A stretch of 64,000 nt of DNA, from positions 26,752,082-26,816,081 of the forward strand of contig NC_067207.1 of assembly GCF_026262505.1 (NCBI RefSeq), given 5' to 3'. This document shows, one piece after another, positions 1 through 8,715 of this stretch. This DNA is from Trichomonas vaginalis G3 (Eukaryota > Parabasalia > Trichomonadida > Trichomonadidae). Under the pieces are notes generated by a model. It saw only the letters and a list, made by a program, of their open reading frames with translations. It ran no database searches and was not told where the DNA came from. Both the position numbers and the translations under genes were made by a program. How positions within the stretch are numbered: the first letter of the stretch is position 1; each line of letters starts with the position of its first letter.

Positions 1-401
1 AAAGTCATACTTTCTATCAGATGAAGCATGCAGATGAACATAATGAAAGTTAGTGAGTTTGCCACGAGTTATGAATAAAATATTGGCATATTAGATGAGA
101 TAGCTGAATGAAACAGATGAAGATAAATTAAATCTTGGACTTTGCCACACTCTGTCCCTAGTTCCTCAAAAATCCTTGACAACGTTGCCTTAGAAATTTT
201 TGGTTCAAACCTCATCTGATTTTAATCTGTTATGCTACCTGTTAAGTTTCGCGAGATTATAAATGTCATGGAGTTATATAAAAAGGAGAGACAGCTAGGG
301 ACACTGGAAGTACTTTGTAAGGCTATCTGTTAAGATGCGTGCGTAAATACTAAAAAGTCATGAAATCCATTATCGCTGTGCTAGCTTCACCTTAGAGTAA
401 A
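1..401. other. non-coding left edge
   Basis: I see no convincing gene here. The stretch is moderately AT-rich and ends in a short leader before the small gene at 402. It could be the outer part of a Polinton-type element, but no repeat within the window confirms an end here. Confidence 0.4.
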
Positions 402-638
402 ATGACAAATAAAGTCACTGAAGCAATGAAACAAAAGTTTTTGGTAGAATACATTAAATCAGGAACTATTCCAGAAGGTTTTTACATTCATACTATGAAG
501 GATGGTAGAGTTCAGTTTAGAAAGATAAAGCAACCATTAGATAAAGAAGGTATATTAAGGAAGATTAAACTTCATGAGGACAACATTGCTGAACTTAGGA
601 AGAAGTTAGAAGAGTTGGAGAAAGGAAGAGAGTTATAA
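402..638 (+). CDS. small Polinton-type protein, unknown function
   Basis: A 78-residue open frame with an ATG start. The first half contains GTIPEGFYIHTMKDGR, which looks like a compact beta-strand module. The last 30 residues are charged and predicted to be helical (KLHEDNIAELRKKLEELEK), likely a short coiled coil. I do not recognise a named domain. Small genes of this style flank the core genes of Trichomonas Mavericks, so I take it as an accessory gene of the element; that is inference. The following 158 bases contain a short repeated GGTGAAAAAAGA stretch and an inverted GGTGAGATCTCACC. Confidence 0.55.
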   Translation: MTNKVTEAMKQKFLVEYIKSGTIPEGFYIHTMKDGRVQFRKIKQPLDKEGILRKIKLHEDNIAELRKKLEELEKGREL

Positions 639-659
639 AGCAATGAATTCAACAGGGTG

Positions 660-705
660 AAAAAAGAGGTGAAAAAAGAGGTGAGATCTCACCGCTTCAC
701 CTAAA
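660..705. repeat. GGTGA direct/inverted repeat
   Basis: Two tandem copies of GTGAAAAAAGAG run into the palindrome GGTGAGATCTCACC, then CTTCACCT. A related arrangement (AGGTGAGATATCACC followed by TTTTTTCACCTG) lies at about 55,890-55,921 in the third element. It may act as a hairpin or terminator. Confidence 0.5.
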
Positions 706-796
706 TTTAAATGGATGTTTTCATACGTGTGAGGGTGGTGATATCATTAATTTTTAAGTTTATTTTTATTTACTGAAAATTTTTATTTGGATGTAA

Positions 797-1117
797 ATGA
801 CGAAAACTATTGAGATAACAAACTACAACGGTCATGAGTTCAAGAATTTGTTCTTCGTTCCTCGTGAAAATACATTCTATCAGATACGAGGGAGAAAGGG
901 TAAAGTTAGTTTGAGCGTTTATGAAGGAATGAAGAATGGAAAGTTTATACAAGCATACGATACAAACGGTAAACGTGTTTCATTAGCTTTGTCAAAACTT
1001 ACTAACATTTATTTTGACAGTGATTTTGACCTATATGAAGAAGAAAGTGAGTCAGAAGATTATGAGCTGTTATGTGAAGCACAGCAATGGGAGGAGTTGC
1101 AATACTTTTGTAAGTGA
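797..1117 (+). CDS. small acidic-tailed protein, unknown
   Basis: A 106-residue open frame starting at ATG 797, just after an A/T-rich TTTATTTTTATTTACTG leader typical of the element genes here. The N-terminal 75 residues alternate hydrophobic and polar (beta-rich, for example FFVPRENTFYQIRGRKGKVSLSVY). The C-terminus is strongly acidic (DLYEEESESEDYE). No named domain is recognised. It probably belongs with the other small genes at this end as an accessory element gene. Confidence 0.5.
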   Translation: MTKTIEITNYNGHEFKNLFFVPRENTFYQIRGRKGKVSLSVYEGMKNGKFIQAYDTNGKRVSLALSKLTNIYFDSDFDLYEEESESEDYELLCEAQQWEELQYFCK

Positions 1118-1305
1118 GAACGTTTATTTTTACATTAGTGAGGTGAAGTGGTTGGTGGCTTTGTAAATATTTAAGGTTAAGTTAGTGTTGTCGTTTGTGT
1201 TGTAAAATATACGTTAACGGTTTCGTAAAGTGTCAAATTCACATATAATGGGTAAGGTGGAACGCAGTGCCACAGTACACTTGATATGTATACTAACTGG
1301 CGGTT

Positions 1306-1890
1306 TTACTTCAAAAAGCTTGTTATGACAGTTATGTCATACAACAAGTTTAAAATAATATCTTGTTCTTCTTCTGAACGTTTGTTGTCTCTTCCGATAA
1401 AAGTTTGGAACATGAGAACCAAAAAACGTTTTTTGAGATTGCGGAAGAGTTCAGGCAAACGTTCATATTCCGGATATGTTGGGAGCAGTTCGAAACATCT
1501 GAGCTGACTTTCGGACAAAATTGGGACAATGTCAGAAAATTCATCTTTGGTCGGACTGCTTGAAGGTAAGTCCCTTACATGTAAGTAGCTCTGGTAAAGT
1601 CTTCTCATTTCTGCTAACTTTTGGAGTATAGCTTCGTAGTTTAGAAGTTTTAATTTTAATTGTCTTATTCCACTCTTTACTTCTAAACGGTAAGTATCCA
1701 TGAGGTCAAGAGTAGCTTTGGTAGCTTTAAGTGGAGCTATCTGTTCCTTGACTTGTGCAATTTTGGTTGCAATTGTGGTTTGAGCTCCTTCAAGTTCGCC
1801 GTCTATGTCGTTCTCAACGCCTTCAACCATGGCTTGAAACTCTTCATCGGTCCATTGAGATTGGTGTGGGACGAATTTAACTTGCTTCAT
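1306..1890 (-). CDS. coiled-coil protein, unknown
   Basis: A 194-residue open frame. Residues about 25-95 are helical with heptad character (IATKIAQVKEQIAPLKATKATL), suggesting a coiled coil. The C-terminal third is hydrophobic and helical. I do not recognise the family. Codon use is more GC-rich than in the Polinton core genes to the right. It is followed closely on the same strand by the gene at 1,933-2,298. Its upstream region carries AAACGTTAAG, a sequence also found upstream of the gene at 3,200-3,412. Confidence 0.55.
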   Translation of the reverse strand: MKQVKFVPHQSQWTDEEFQAMVEGVENDIDGELEGAQTTIATKIAQVKEQIAPLKATKATLDLMDTYRLEVKSGIRQLKLKLLNYEAILQKLAEMRRLYQSYLHVRDLPSSSPTKDEFSDIVPILSESQLRCFELLPTYPEYERLPELFRNLKKRFLVLMFQTFIGRDNKRSEEEQDIILNLLYDITVITSFLK

Positions 1891-1912
1891 TCAAAAAATG
1901 AAAAAAAATGTT

Positions 1913-1932
1913 TTTACTCTAAACGTTAAGGT
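1913..1932. promoter_or_regulatory. shared AAACGTTAAG motif
   Basis: The motif AAACGTTAAG occurs here, upstream of the minus-strand gene starting at 1,890. It occurs again at about 3,417-3,426, upstream of the minus-strand gene starting at 3,412. In both places it is separated from the ATG only by a short T/A-rich tract. Two copies in equivalent positions suggest a promoter element of this gene block. Confidence 0.4.
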
Positions 1933-2298
1933 TTACTGAACTGGTTGGATGTCGCCTTCACAGGTTATGTAGAACGGCTGACCCGAGAAGTGAAGGAGAC
2001 CCTTGAGAATTTGGCTCATTCTTGGGAAAGGGTTCTCTCTGTTTGGAAGTAGTATCCAAGGACGCTTGGCAAAGAACTTGGGAAGAGCTTCTTTCTTTGC
2101 TTGCTTTATGTCGTCGTAGGCTGTCCCGTCTGGTATTTGAATTGGAATTCCAGTCGAAGTCTCGAGATTCAAGGCAGCCCTTCCCGTTATCCAACAGTTA
2201 ACAAGCTTGCCTTTTACATTCTGCCTGAGGAAGTCTTTAACAAGCTCGTTAATTTCAATTAGGTAAATTGCCTCGTCGGTAGGTTCGACCTCGACCAT
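1933..2298 (-). CDS. unknown 121-residue protein
   Basis: An open frame from ATG 2,298. The sequence looks globular (GRAALNLETSTGIPIQIPDG, then KKEALPKFFAKRPWILLP). I do not recognise a domain. It starts directly at the edge of a 21-bp repeat array that separates it from the divergent proline-rich gene, so the array probably contains the promoters of both. Confidence 0.5.
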   Translation of the reverse strand: MVEVEPTDEAIYLIEINELVKDFLRQNVKGKLVNCWITGRAALNLETSTGIPIQIPDGTAYDDIKQAKKEALPKFFAKRPWILLPNRENPFPRMSQILKGLLHFSGQPFYITCEGDIQPVQ

Positions 2299-2560
2299 TG
2301 CTACTGTCAGAAAAAGTACTGCTACTGTCAGAAAAAGTACTGCTACTGTCAGTAAAAGTACTGCTACTGTCAGTAAAAGTACTGCTACTGTCAGTAGCAG
2401 TACTGCTAGGAGCAGTAAAAGTACTGCTACGAGCAGTAAAAAGGAAAATTTGAGAGGGTTTTCGACGATAAAGTACTGCTACTGTCAGAAAAAGTACTGC
2501 TACTGTCAGAAAAAGTACTGCTACTGACAGTAGCAGTACTGCTAGGAGCAGAGATTTTTA
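2299..2560. repeat. 21-bp tandem repeat array with hairpins between divergent genes
   Basis: About ten copies of a 21-bp unit built on TGCTACTGTCAGAAAAAGTA, in two blocks separated by roughly 60 bp. Variants with the inverted arm create near-perfect hairpins: GTACTGCTACT, loop GTC, AGTAGCAGTAC at about 2,383-2,407, and a second near 2,515-2,543. Each block ends in GCTAGGAGCAG. The array fills the space between two divergently oriented genes. Confidence 0.8.
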
Positions 2561-2592
2561 TCGTTGTGGTCCGACGGTTAAGCCACAAACGA

Positions 2593-3171
2593 ATGTCCGA
2601 CGTCCCACCAACCGAGCCCATTCCCAAACCAGAGGAACCTAAAGCACCAGCCCCTGCACCTCAGTTCCAGCAAGTCCCTCCACCAAATTACTACCAATTT
2701 CCACCTCAAGGTTACTACCAATTTCCACTACAAGGCTTCCCGAACTACCCTCCTCAGCCTATGCCTTACTTCCCCAACCCTTGGATGTTCCAGCAAGCTC
2801 CACCCCAGCAATTCCAATCTCAATCTCAATCGAAGAGAGACCAAGACTTCGAAGAAGGTCTGAACCGTTTACGCAAAGATTATGCCACAGCCCCTATGGA
2901 AGACGACAGGCTTTCAGTCTCTTCCCTCAAATCGACCGATTCGACTCGTACCACAGATTCGGTTCGTGACCGTGAAGACTACCTCAAGCAGTCTGAGAGA
3001 CTCTTCATCCTACAATCATTTACAACTGGAGCTCTCAAGAACATGCGCAATTACGAAGGTCAGACACCAGCTGGAGACCGCAAAACAGACGTACTCGCAA
3101 GAGCCGTCCAGCTCGTCAAAACAAAGACTGAGATAGTCGACTTCATTCTTGCAGCTTGCCCTTACAAGTAA
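2593..3171 (+). CDS. proline/glutamine-rich N-terminus, unknown
   Basis: The open frame begins at 2,566 with a GTG-type codon context. The second methionine (MSDVPPTEPIPKPEE, ATG 2,593) is the likely start. Residues 1-85 are rich in P, Q, Y and F (repeated QGYYQFP and QGFPNYP), a low-complexity disordered segment. The C-terminal 100 residues are charged and helical (SVRDREDYLKQSERLFILQSF). No domain is recognised. The composition resembles virion- or RNA-associated disordered proteins, but that is only an impression. GC content is higher than in E1 proper. Confidence 0.5.
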   Translation: MSDVPPTEPIPKPEEPKAPAPAPQFQQVPPPNYYQFPPQGYYQFPLQGFPNYPPQPMPYFPNPWMFQQAPPQQFQSQSQSKRDQDFEEGLNRLRKDYATAPMEDDRLSVSSLKSTDSTRTTDSVRDREDYLKQSERLFILQSFTTGALKNMRNYEGQTPAGDRKTDVLARAVQLVKTKTEIVDFILAACPYK

Positions 3172-3199
3172 AAAAATAAACAATTACGAATTAAACTTT

Positions 3200-3412
3200 T
3201 TACTCTTTCTTTTCTGAGTTGTTTAGAGCTGGTTTCTCTTGTAGAAACCTTTCGTACTCTTCCATGGTCATGTAATTGCGAATTTGGTACGCAATTCCAG
3301 GTTCGTTGTTTTTGAACCTTACGTATGTAACGCTTCCATCCTCCTCAGGGAAGTAAGCTGCTAACATCTGACCAAGTTTTCTCGGTGACTCGGAGCTCAT
3401 TAAAAATGTCAC
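3200..3412 (-). CDS. small protein, unknown
   Basis: A 70-residue open frame from ATG 3,412 (MTFLMSSESPRKLGQ); MSSESPRKL five residues in is an alternative start. Contains LAAYFPEEDGSVTYVRFKNN, likely two beta strands. It has the AAACGTTAAG motif upstream and a same-strand neighbour 29 bases away. Function unknown. Confidence 0.45.
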   Translation of the reverse strand: MTFLMSSESPRKLGQMLAAYFPEEDGSVTYVRFKNNEPGIAYQIRNYMTMEEYERFLQEKPALNNSEKKE

Positions 3413-3441
3413 TTTTTAAACGTTAAGTTTTTAGTCTTATT

Positions 3442-3636
3442 TTACCCTTTGTTTACCCTTTGTTTGTCAAGGTAGTATTGGAGTGCAATTTCTCCAAATT
3501 CTCTGTGTCGGAGTTCTTCAGCATTTTCCAAGGTGTTCCTGGAGAACTCAAAGAAGTTGTCAAGAACATACTGCCATGCTGCTCTTCTGAGTTCGTCGGT
3601 ATTTTGGAAGTGTTGCACCTTCGAGTCTTCGGACAT
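3442..3636 (-). CDS. small helical protein, unknown
   Basis: A 64-residue open frame from ATG 3,636 (MSEDSKVQHFQNTDELRRAA), predicted entirely helical. It is divergent from the small membrane protein at 3,680; the 43 bases between them would hold both promoters. No family recognised. Confidence 0.45.
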   Translation of the reverse strand: MSEDSKVQHFQNTDELRRAAWQYVLDNFFEFSRNTLENAEELRHREFGEIALQYYLDKQRVNKG

Positions 3637-3679
3637 GAAAAAATGACACTTTTTCTATTAAACCGTTTTGGCATTTCTC

Positions 3680-3859
3680 ATGAGTGAGTATAGTTCTCCC
3701 GAACCATTGGAAGAGAAGAAGTACCCTTGCTGGCAAAAGACAAAAATAGTTGCCTTAGTTGTCATTGCAATTGTACTCGTAATTGAATTCATTGTACTTC
3801 TCTTCACGTACATAAAACTCAGCAATGGTATTTGCTTTAAGAAGCTACCATCTTACTAA
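3680..3859 (+). CDS. single-pass membrane protein, unknown
   Basis: The likely start is MSEYSSPEPLEEKKYPCW, since the preceding codons (from 3,668) include the shared promoter region. About 59 residues. A 23-residue hydrophobic segment (IVALVVIAIVLVIEFIVLLF) follows a short charged N-terminus, giving a small membrane-anchored protein. Small transmembrane proteins are common in virus-like elements. No specific function can be assigned. Confidence 0.5.
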   Translation: MSEYSSPEPLEEKKYPCWQKTKIVALVVIAIVLVIEFIVLLFTYIKLSNGICFKKLPSY

Positions 3860-3904
3860 GACTAAACACTTAGATTTTTCAAGCTTGACTTTTTACAATT
3901 TGAA

Positions 3905-4165
3905 TTTTGTTGCTGAATTCAGCAAAAATATAATTTAGGGTAGAAGGTTAGATCTAACCTCTTTTCTAACCTCATGAATTTTCATGAATTTTACACCAAA
4001 AATAATGTTTAGGGTAGAAGGTTAGATCTAACCTCTTTTCTAACCTCTTTTCTAACCTCATGAATTTTCATGAATTTTACACCAAAAATAATGTTTAGGG
4101 TAGAAGGTTAGATCTAACCTCTTTTCTAACCTCTTTTCTAACCTCATGAATTTTCATGAATTTTC
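3905..4165. repeat. tandem repeat with GGTTAGATCTAACC palindrome (left arm)
   Basis: Three imperfect 70-80 bp copies. Each carries TTTAGGGTAGAAGGTTAGAT, then CTAACCTCTTTTCTAACC and ATGAATTTTCATGAATTTT. The core GGTTAGATCTAACC is a perfect palindrome. The block precedes the gene at 4,227. An inverted block of the same sequence follows that gene at 5,175-5,412, so the gene is bracketed by inverted repeats. Confidence 0.8.
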
Positions 4166-4226
4166 CCGAAATAAAAAATAAAACTAACTTTATTTTTTTT
4201 TATTTTTTTTATTTTGTATAAAAGAT

Positions 4227-5168
4227 ATGATTTCAACAATCGGCACAACAACAATTCAAACAACTACAGCACCAAACTCGTTAGTTATGAATCCAACATC
4301 TATGTTAGTAGAAATGAAAAACTTCATTCCTTCTTCATATACTTTCGAAACAGAAATCCAGAAGATAAAGCAAGAACTTTTAACAAGTACTTTAGACTGT
4401 AGTGCGAAAGATGAAACAAATGAACAGTATCTTTATGAAATGCAGGACATTATTGACCATTTACCCAAATTGCCTGAAATCCAACAACAAAAACTCACTA
4501 TTCCTGAATTCGACGAAATAGAAGTCAAAGCAACTGACTCAGTAGAAATAAAGAAGTTCATACGTAAGGTAAATTATGAATTCCTTGGTTTTCATTGCAA
4601 CCATAAAGTTATGGACAAAGATTGCGATATGGTATATAAGAATGTTTCTGACATATATAAATCTGAAGAATTTAAGACCTACGACAACTTTGTTTCATTA
4701 GCTGCAAAATGTGTATGGCAGATAAGAGATAAAGACAGAAGAGGTAAGGTATGGAATGAACAGATAAAACCAACTGCTTCAGATTTAAAGAAAACCATTG
4801 ACGCCTTGGTTGTTTTAGCAGGTAAGGTTTCAGAATATAACGCAAAAATGAACCCACAATGTTCTAAATGTAAAGCGGCAATGAGGAGATATAACTACTC
4901 CGTCAAAGAGATAGAAAGAATGAGAAACGACTATGCAGATTTAAAGAAAGAAGCAGAAAAGCCAGCAGAAGATAAAATGGACATGTTAGAATTTCTGAAC
5001 AAAAACTATCCAACAGCAGAAGATTTCCTTCTATCTGACGTCAAGAAGAAATATAAAGAAACCTTCGGTATCGTTAAAACATTCGATGTACTAAAAGAAG
5101 AAATTGAAGCTACGAAACTGTTTAGAGTCTCACGAATTCATAACGTTTACCATGTAAAACGCTTATAA
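4227..5168 (+). CDS. Polinton E1 protein, possible C-terminal HTH, unknown
   Basis: A 313-residue open frame that looks whole. The N-terminal 40 residues are T/N-rich. The middle is helical with a Cys pair (NPQCSKCKAAMRRY, about residues 210-223). The last 60 residues (FLNKNYPTAEDFLLSDVKKK ... VSRIHNVYHVKRL) resemble the winged-helix DNA-binding tails of viral replication proteins; that is an impression, not a family match. The gene is bracketed by the inverted GGTTAGATCTAACC blocks. Element role unknown; a DNA-binding or replication accessory is one possibility. Confidence 0.6.
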   Translation: MISTIGTTTIQTTTAPNSLVMNPTSMLVEMKNFIPSSYTFETEIQKIKQELLTSTLDCSAKDETNEQYLYEMQDIIDHLPKLPEIQQQKLTIPEFDEIEVKATDSVEIKKFIRKVNYEFLGFHCNHKVMDKDCDMVYKNVSDIYKSEEFKTYDNFVSLAAKCVWQIRDKDRRGKVWNEQIKPTASDLKKTIDALVVLAGKVSEYNAKMNPQCSKCKAAMRRYNYSVKEIERMRNDYADLKKEAEKPAEDKMDMLEFLNKNYPTAEDFLLSDVKKKYKETFGIVKTFDVLKEEIEATKLFRVSRIHNVYHVKRL

Positions 5169-5412
5169 AATAACTGGGGTAGAAAAGAGGGTAGAAAACA
5201 GGTTAGATCTAACCTTCTACCCTAAACATTATTTTTGCTGAATTCCGTATGAAAATTCATGAGTAAAATAATTTTTAGGGCATGTGTCAAACCGTTGAGT
5301 TTTCACAAAATTTTAAAAATAACGTTTACCATGTAAAACGCTTATAAAATAACTGGGGTAGAAAAGAGGTTAGAAAAGAGGTTAGATCTAACCTTCTACC
5401 CTAAACATTATT
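5169..5412. repeat. inverted GGTTAGATCTAACC repeats (right arm) with duplicated gene end
   Basis: Two copies of a block with GGGTAGAAAAGAGG, the palindrome GGTTAGATCTAACC and TTCTACCCTAAACATTATTT, in the opposite sense to 3,905-4,165. The last 20 or so bases of the preceding gene (CGTTTACCATGTAAAACGCT) are duplicated at about 5,321-5,343, ahead of the second block. So the unit duplicated tandemly included the gene's 3' end. Confidence 0.8.
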
Positions 5413-5449
5413 TTTATTGAAAAATGACCAAAATTCTGAGTAAAATGGC

Positions 5450-5545
5450 ATAAGATTGCTTCCCTCGGAAAACCGAGAGAAGAGATTCCGTATGAAAATC
5501 GTGAAATTTCTCTAGACCGACTTTTACCGGTCTAGCCTAAAACTC
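5450..5545. repeat. small GC-rich hairpins in a gene-end region
   Basis: CTCGGAAAACCGAG (5-bp stem) lies near 5,464. TAGACCG with CGGTCTA around a TACTTTTAC-like loop lies near 5,512-5,534. These sit between the E1 gene at 4,227 and the convergent ATPase. They resemble the GC micro-palindromes seen in E2 and E3. They may act as terminators; nothing else is visible up to 5,615. Confidence 0.45.
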
Positions 5546-5615
5546 ATGAAAATCGTGAAAAATAACAGAGTATTTTGACAACTTCAAACAAGCAGAGTAA
5601 ATGAACCATTTATTT

Positions 5616-6489
5616 TTATTGACTTTTTACAATTTGAACTTTGTTCGCGTAGATATGAATTCTGAAAGAAGTATGAGGGTCTTGTATGACTTTGTACTTC
5701 TCCCATAGTTCATGTCTGTCAAACTTACCTGCCATGGACTCTTTCATAAGTTCCATGAAATCGTCTTCGGACAATCCGGGGAAAAGTACAATGTCAGTAA
5801 GTATTCTTTTAACATCCTTACTTAAACTCTTTGCTGTCTGTACACATATTACGACTGAGATGTTAAAGTGTCTGAGCTTCTTAAGAATTCGACACATATC
5901 TTGTTCTCTATTCTTAAGCAAAGGATGAGAAGCAAAGTCATCTAAGATAAGAAGACATCTATGAGGGTATGTCTTCCAATCGTAAGATTGCAATTTCTTC
6001 GAAATGTATTCTATCTCTTTCTGTTTGTTTCTGAAGTGTTTCTTCTCTAATATTCTCTGCATTTCCTCATTTGGGTCTTTAAACTTAGAATTTATATACT
6101 CATTTATAGCATTATACTTCAAAACTCTTCTTTGGTACTTCTTTATCCAATCTAACAACTCAGAGTCTTTTATACATACTAACTTAGACTTCTTTATAAT
6201 ATCTTTGAACGAATTGACGGTTTGGTCAAATTGACCAGAAGTACTACAAAATAACAACTAACTCATAGAATGGGTTCTTCTCATCTAGTTCTTGTTGTTG
6301 TGCAGCCATTTTAAGATAAGTGAAAGTCTTACCCGACCCAGGTGGTGCAATTAGACCTGTTATACCATTCTGAGCAAATAAGAACTTGTCATGTATAGGC
6401 TTTATCTGAGCATTTTCTAACTTCCTCTTGTTCTTGTTTAAAACATTCTCAAATTTCTTGTCAATGTCAGCAAACTTTTTTTCTAACAT
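5616..6489 (-). pseudogene. Polinton packaging ATPase (FtsK/HerA, A32-like), broken
   Basis: It encodes the genome-packaging ATPase of Polintons and NCLDV-like viruses. Walker A is visible as LIAPPGSGKTFTYLK and Walker B as CLLILDDFA, followed by ISVVICVQTAK as the sensor strand. The likely start is ATG 6,489 (MLEKKFADIDKKF). A longer frame reaches 6,591 but would overlap the divergent gene at 6,526. The 36 bases between the two starts are an A/T-rich bidirectional promoter. The copy reads in two overlapping frames, with about one break. Confidence 0.85.
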
Positions 6490-6525
6490 ATTTTTAGAAA
6501 AATTAAAATTTTTATCTTTTAGAAA
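6490..6525. promoter_or_regulatory. divergent A/T-rich promoter
   Basis: A 36-bp spacer between the ATPase start (minus) and the gene at 6,526 (plus), made of TTTTTAGAAAAATTAAAATT and similar runs. The same style of leader (TTTATTTTTAT followed within a few bases by ATG) precedes most element genes in this window. Confidence 0.45.
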
Positions 6526-6978
6526 ATGTCTAGCGATTTCGCTATCTATATTCGAGACAAGCTTTTCGACAGCAAAACATCTGTCGACCATAAAATCTTA
6601 CATAGTGTAAACAAGAAAGGTGAATTTGTTCTAAAGTTCTGTTTCTGGGAATATGACAAGAACCATAAAACATTAAGCAGAGCAGTCTTAAAATTTGTCA
6701 ATGACAGACTTGTTGACAGAGATGACGCCTCTTGGAGAGATGAAGTCCAACAAAACTTCTTAGAATGCAAAGAAGACACATGCGCTGTTCTTGAAGATGA
6801 AATAGAAAACAGAATAGATGAGCTATTAAAGGACAAAGAACTTTTACATAAATATAGTTGCGCCAAATTTGACATAACTCCACCAGAAAAGAAGAAGAAA
6901 GAAAAGAAAGAAAAGAAAGTAGAAGAAGAGAAGAAAGAACCTGAACCAGTTCCAGAGAAAAAGAAATTTGACATGTAA
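6526..6978 (+). CDS. Polinton E1 protein with lysine/glutamate tail, unknown
   Basis: A 150-residue open frame, apparently whole. The N-terminal 110 residues are a mixed alpha/beta, possibly globular domain (IYIRDKLFDSKTSVDHKIL). The tail from about residue 120 is low-complexity (KKKKEKKEKKVEEEKKEPEP) and should be disordered. It is divergent from the ATPase and convergent with the gene at 6,995. No family is recognised. A basic tail could bind nucleic acid, but this one is balanced by glutamates. Confidence 0.55.
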   Translation: MSSDFAIYIRDKLFDSKTSVDHKILHSVNKKGEFVLKFCFWEYDKNHKTLSRAVLKFVNDRLVDRDDASWRDEVQQNFLECKEDTCAVLEDEIENRIDELLKDKELLHKYSCAKFDITPPEKKKKEKKEKKVEEEKKEPEPVPEKKKFDM

Positions 6979-6994
6979 AAATAAAATTTTATTT

Positions 6995-7414
6995 TTAGAA
7001 CATTTCTGGGTCAATGTCAATGTTCTCTTCCTCTTTAGGAGTAAACACTGGCTTAGACTCTAAAATCTTTTTACCCAATTTACCTTGAACTTCAACTATC
7101 TTAGACTCATAATATTCATAGTCGTCTGCTTTCTTTGGTTCATAAGGTATAACAAGTTTGTATGCTTTGCCTTCTTTAAGGTTTGAGAACCTTCTGTCAA
7201 AACTTTCTTTGACTGTTAACAAACCTTCTATGTCTAAGTCTTCAAATTTCGCACCATTTTTAGTCACAATAGCAAACTTAACTGGTTCGATGTTCCAAAC
7301 TTTGCTGAATGAAGACTTTTCAAAATGGTAGAAGTAAACATTCAAATATGTGAATGGGTCTAGTTCTTCTTTAAGTCCTGACATGTACTTGTTTACTGAG
7401 ATGAATTTTGTCAT
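6995..7414 (-). CDS. Polinton E1 protein, unknown
   Basis: A 139-residue open frame from ATG 7,414 (MTKFISVNKYMSGLK). The first 90 residues are beta-rich (TYLNVYFYHFEKSSFSK, then VKFAIVTKNGAKFEDLDIEG). A proline/glutamate tail follows. No named domain. It lies directly downstream of the helicase gene on the same strand; the position suggests a replication accessory such as an ssDNA-binding protein. That is inference only. Confidence 0.5.
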   Translation of the reverse strand: MTKFISVNKYMSGLKEELDPFTYLNVYFYHFEKSSFSKVWNIEPVKFAIVTKNGAKFEDLDIEGLLTVKESFDRRFSNLKEGKAYKLVIPYEPKKADDYEYYESKIVEVQGKLGKKILESKPVFTPKEEENIDIDPEMF

Positions 7415-7450
7415 CTTTTCTATCGGATAAAAAAAGATTTTTTTTTAAAT

Positions 7451-8684
7451 TTACTCAGAAAAAATTTTCTTTGTATATACACCATTCTGAACATCTAAAA
7501 GACTTTTGACATTTGCCAAGAATGTTCGTTTAGAAGCTGCCATATAACCATATTCTTGACAATATTGTTTATACGAATCGTACAATGACCTTTCATCTAA
7601 TGACACAAAGTCAGTTTCATCTATGAACAGTTCATATACACTCTTGTTTGCTTCTAACAATGTTTGTCTCTCTTCGGTATGTGGAATTTGTCTTGGATTG
7701 AACTTAGAAATATCTAATGTCATGAAATATGAGAACAAGTGGTTGTAAAAGTCAGATGTCAAAGTTTCTGCTAAGTCGTCAAAATATTCTGTATCTTGCA
7801 TATGAGAATCTGACGTTCTGACAACTACATATCTTCTGTCAGAACTTTCTAACTTCATCGGAACAGCATTGTTTGAAACCATAATGAAGTTTGCAACATT
7901 TTCACAAACTCTTTGGTCTTTATACTTTCTTTCACAACTCCAACTTTGTCTGTTATAAGACTCTTCAAAGCATCTGAGTTCAAAACTTTTGTTGTATCTA
8001 TACTTTGAAGTTCATTGCAAACTATAAGTTTCATATTCTCTATTGAGGAGTTAAACTTGCCACAGATGTTTTCTAAGTTTGTCATATTCGGATTCGAATA
8101 ACCTTCTAACAGTTTGCCACAAAATATCTGTAAAGAAAGTATTCTTACCAGTTCCTTGTTTTTCCAATTATAATGAGAGCAGTTTCATTTTTAGCACTTG
8201 GATGTTGTAAGATGTTTGCAAACCAACATAAGATATACTCATAAACCTTTTCGTTTCCATTGCATATAATTCTTTGACATGGTCTAACCAAGCTTCTATA
8301 ATATTTTCTTTCCATTCTACTTGTTCATATTTATATCCAGTGAAGATAGAATAGAAGTTTGGAGAAGGTGTATAGAACTTTATACCTCGAACTGAAAAAT
8401 CTTCTAACTTTGACAATAAGATATCCCAAGCATCTAACATCTTCATTCCAACTTGTACAACTTTTATTTCTTAAGTTTCTGTCTACATTCTTGTTCAGAC
8501 ACTATTGTTGCTCTTGGTTTGTTAAAGACTACATCCCATTCTTTCATGACATAACATTCTGGGCAGAGTCAACATAAATGACTAAACGTTTCAAATTCTC
8601 GACTGCTTTGTTATAGTCTCTAAATGGACACATATTTCTGAATGCTTGGAAGTCATAAAAATCTGAAACATCTATTCTGTACAT
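7451..8684 (-). pseudogene. SF3/D5-type helicase, broken
   Basis: The superfamily 3 helicase module of a Polinton-like replication protein. The segment with DAWDILLSKLEDFSVRG and FTGYKYEQVEWKEN aligns with the E2 protein's AWDVLLNQLSSLTVKG and FQGYKYN. The C-terminal part (SSDRRYVVVRTSDSH, FNPRQIPHTEE) matches the E2 segment at 14,514-14,950. The first residues (MYRIDVSDFYDFQAF) start at about 8,684 after an A/T-rich leader, so no N-terminal AEP primase domain is visible in this copy, unlike E2. Fossil with about four breaks. Confidence 0.75.
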
Positions 8685-8715
8685 TTTTATAAAAATAAAA
8701 AAAAATATTATTTTT

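Noticed and set aside
1286-1507. 73-codon plus-strand frame
   Set aside because: Antisense shadow of the coiled-coil gene at 1,306-1,890.
3905-4165. Telomere-like TTTAGGG tract
   Set aside because: TTTAGGG appears once per 70-80 bp unit, not in tandem; it is part of the palindrome-bearing repeat.
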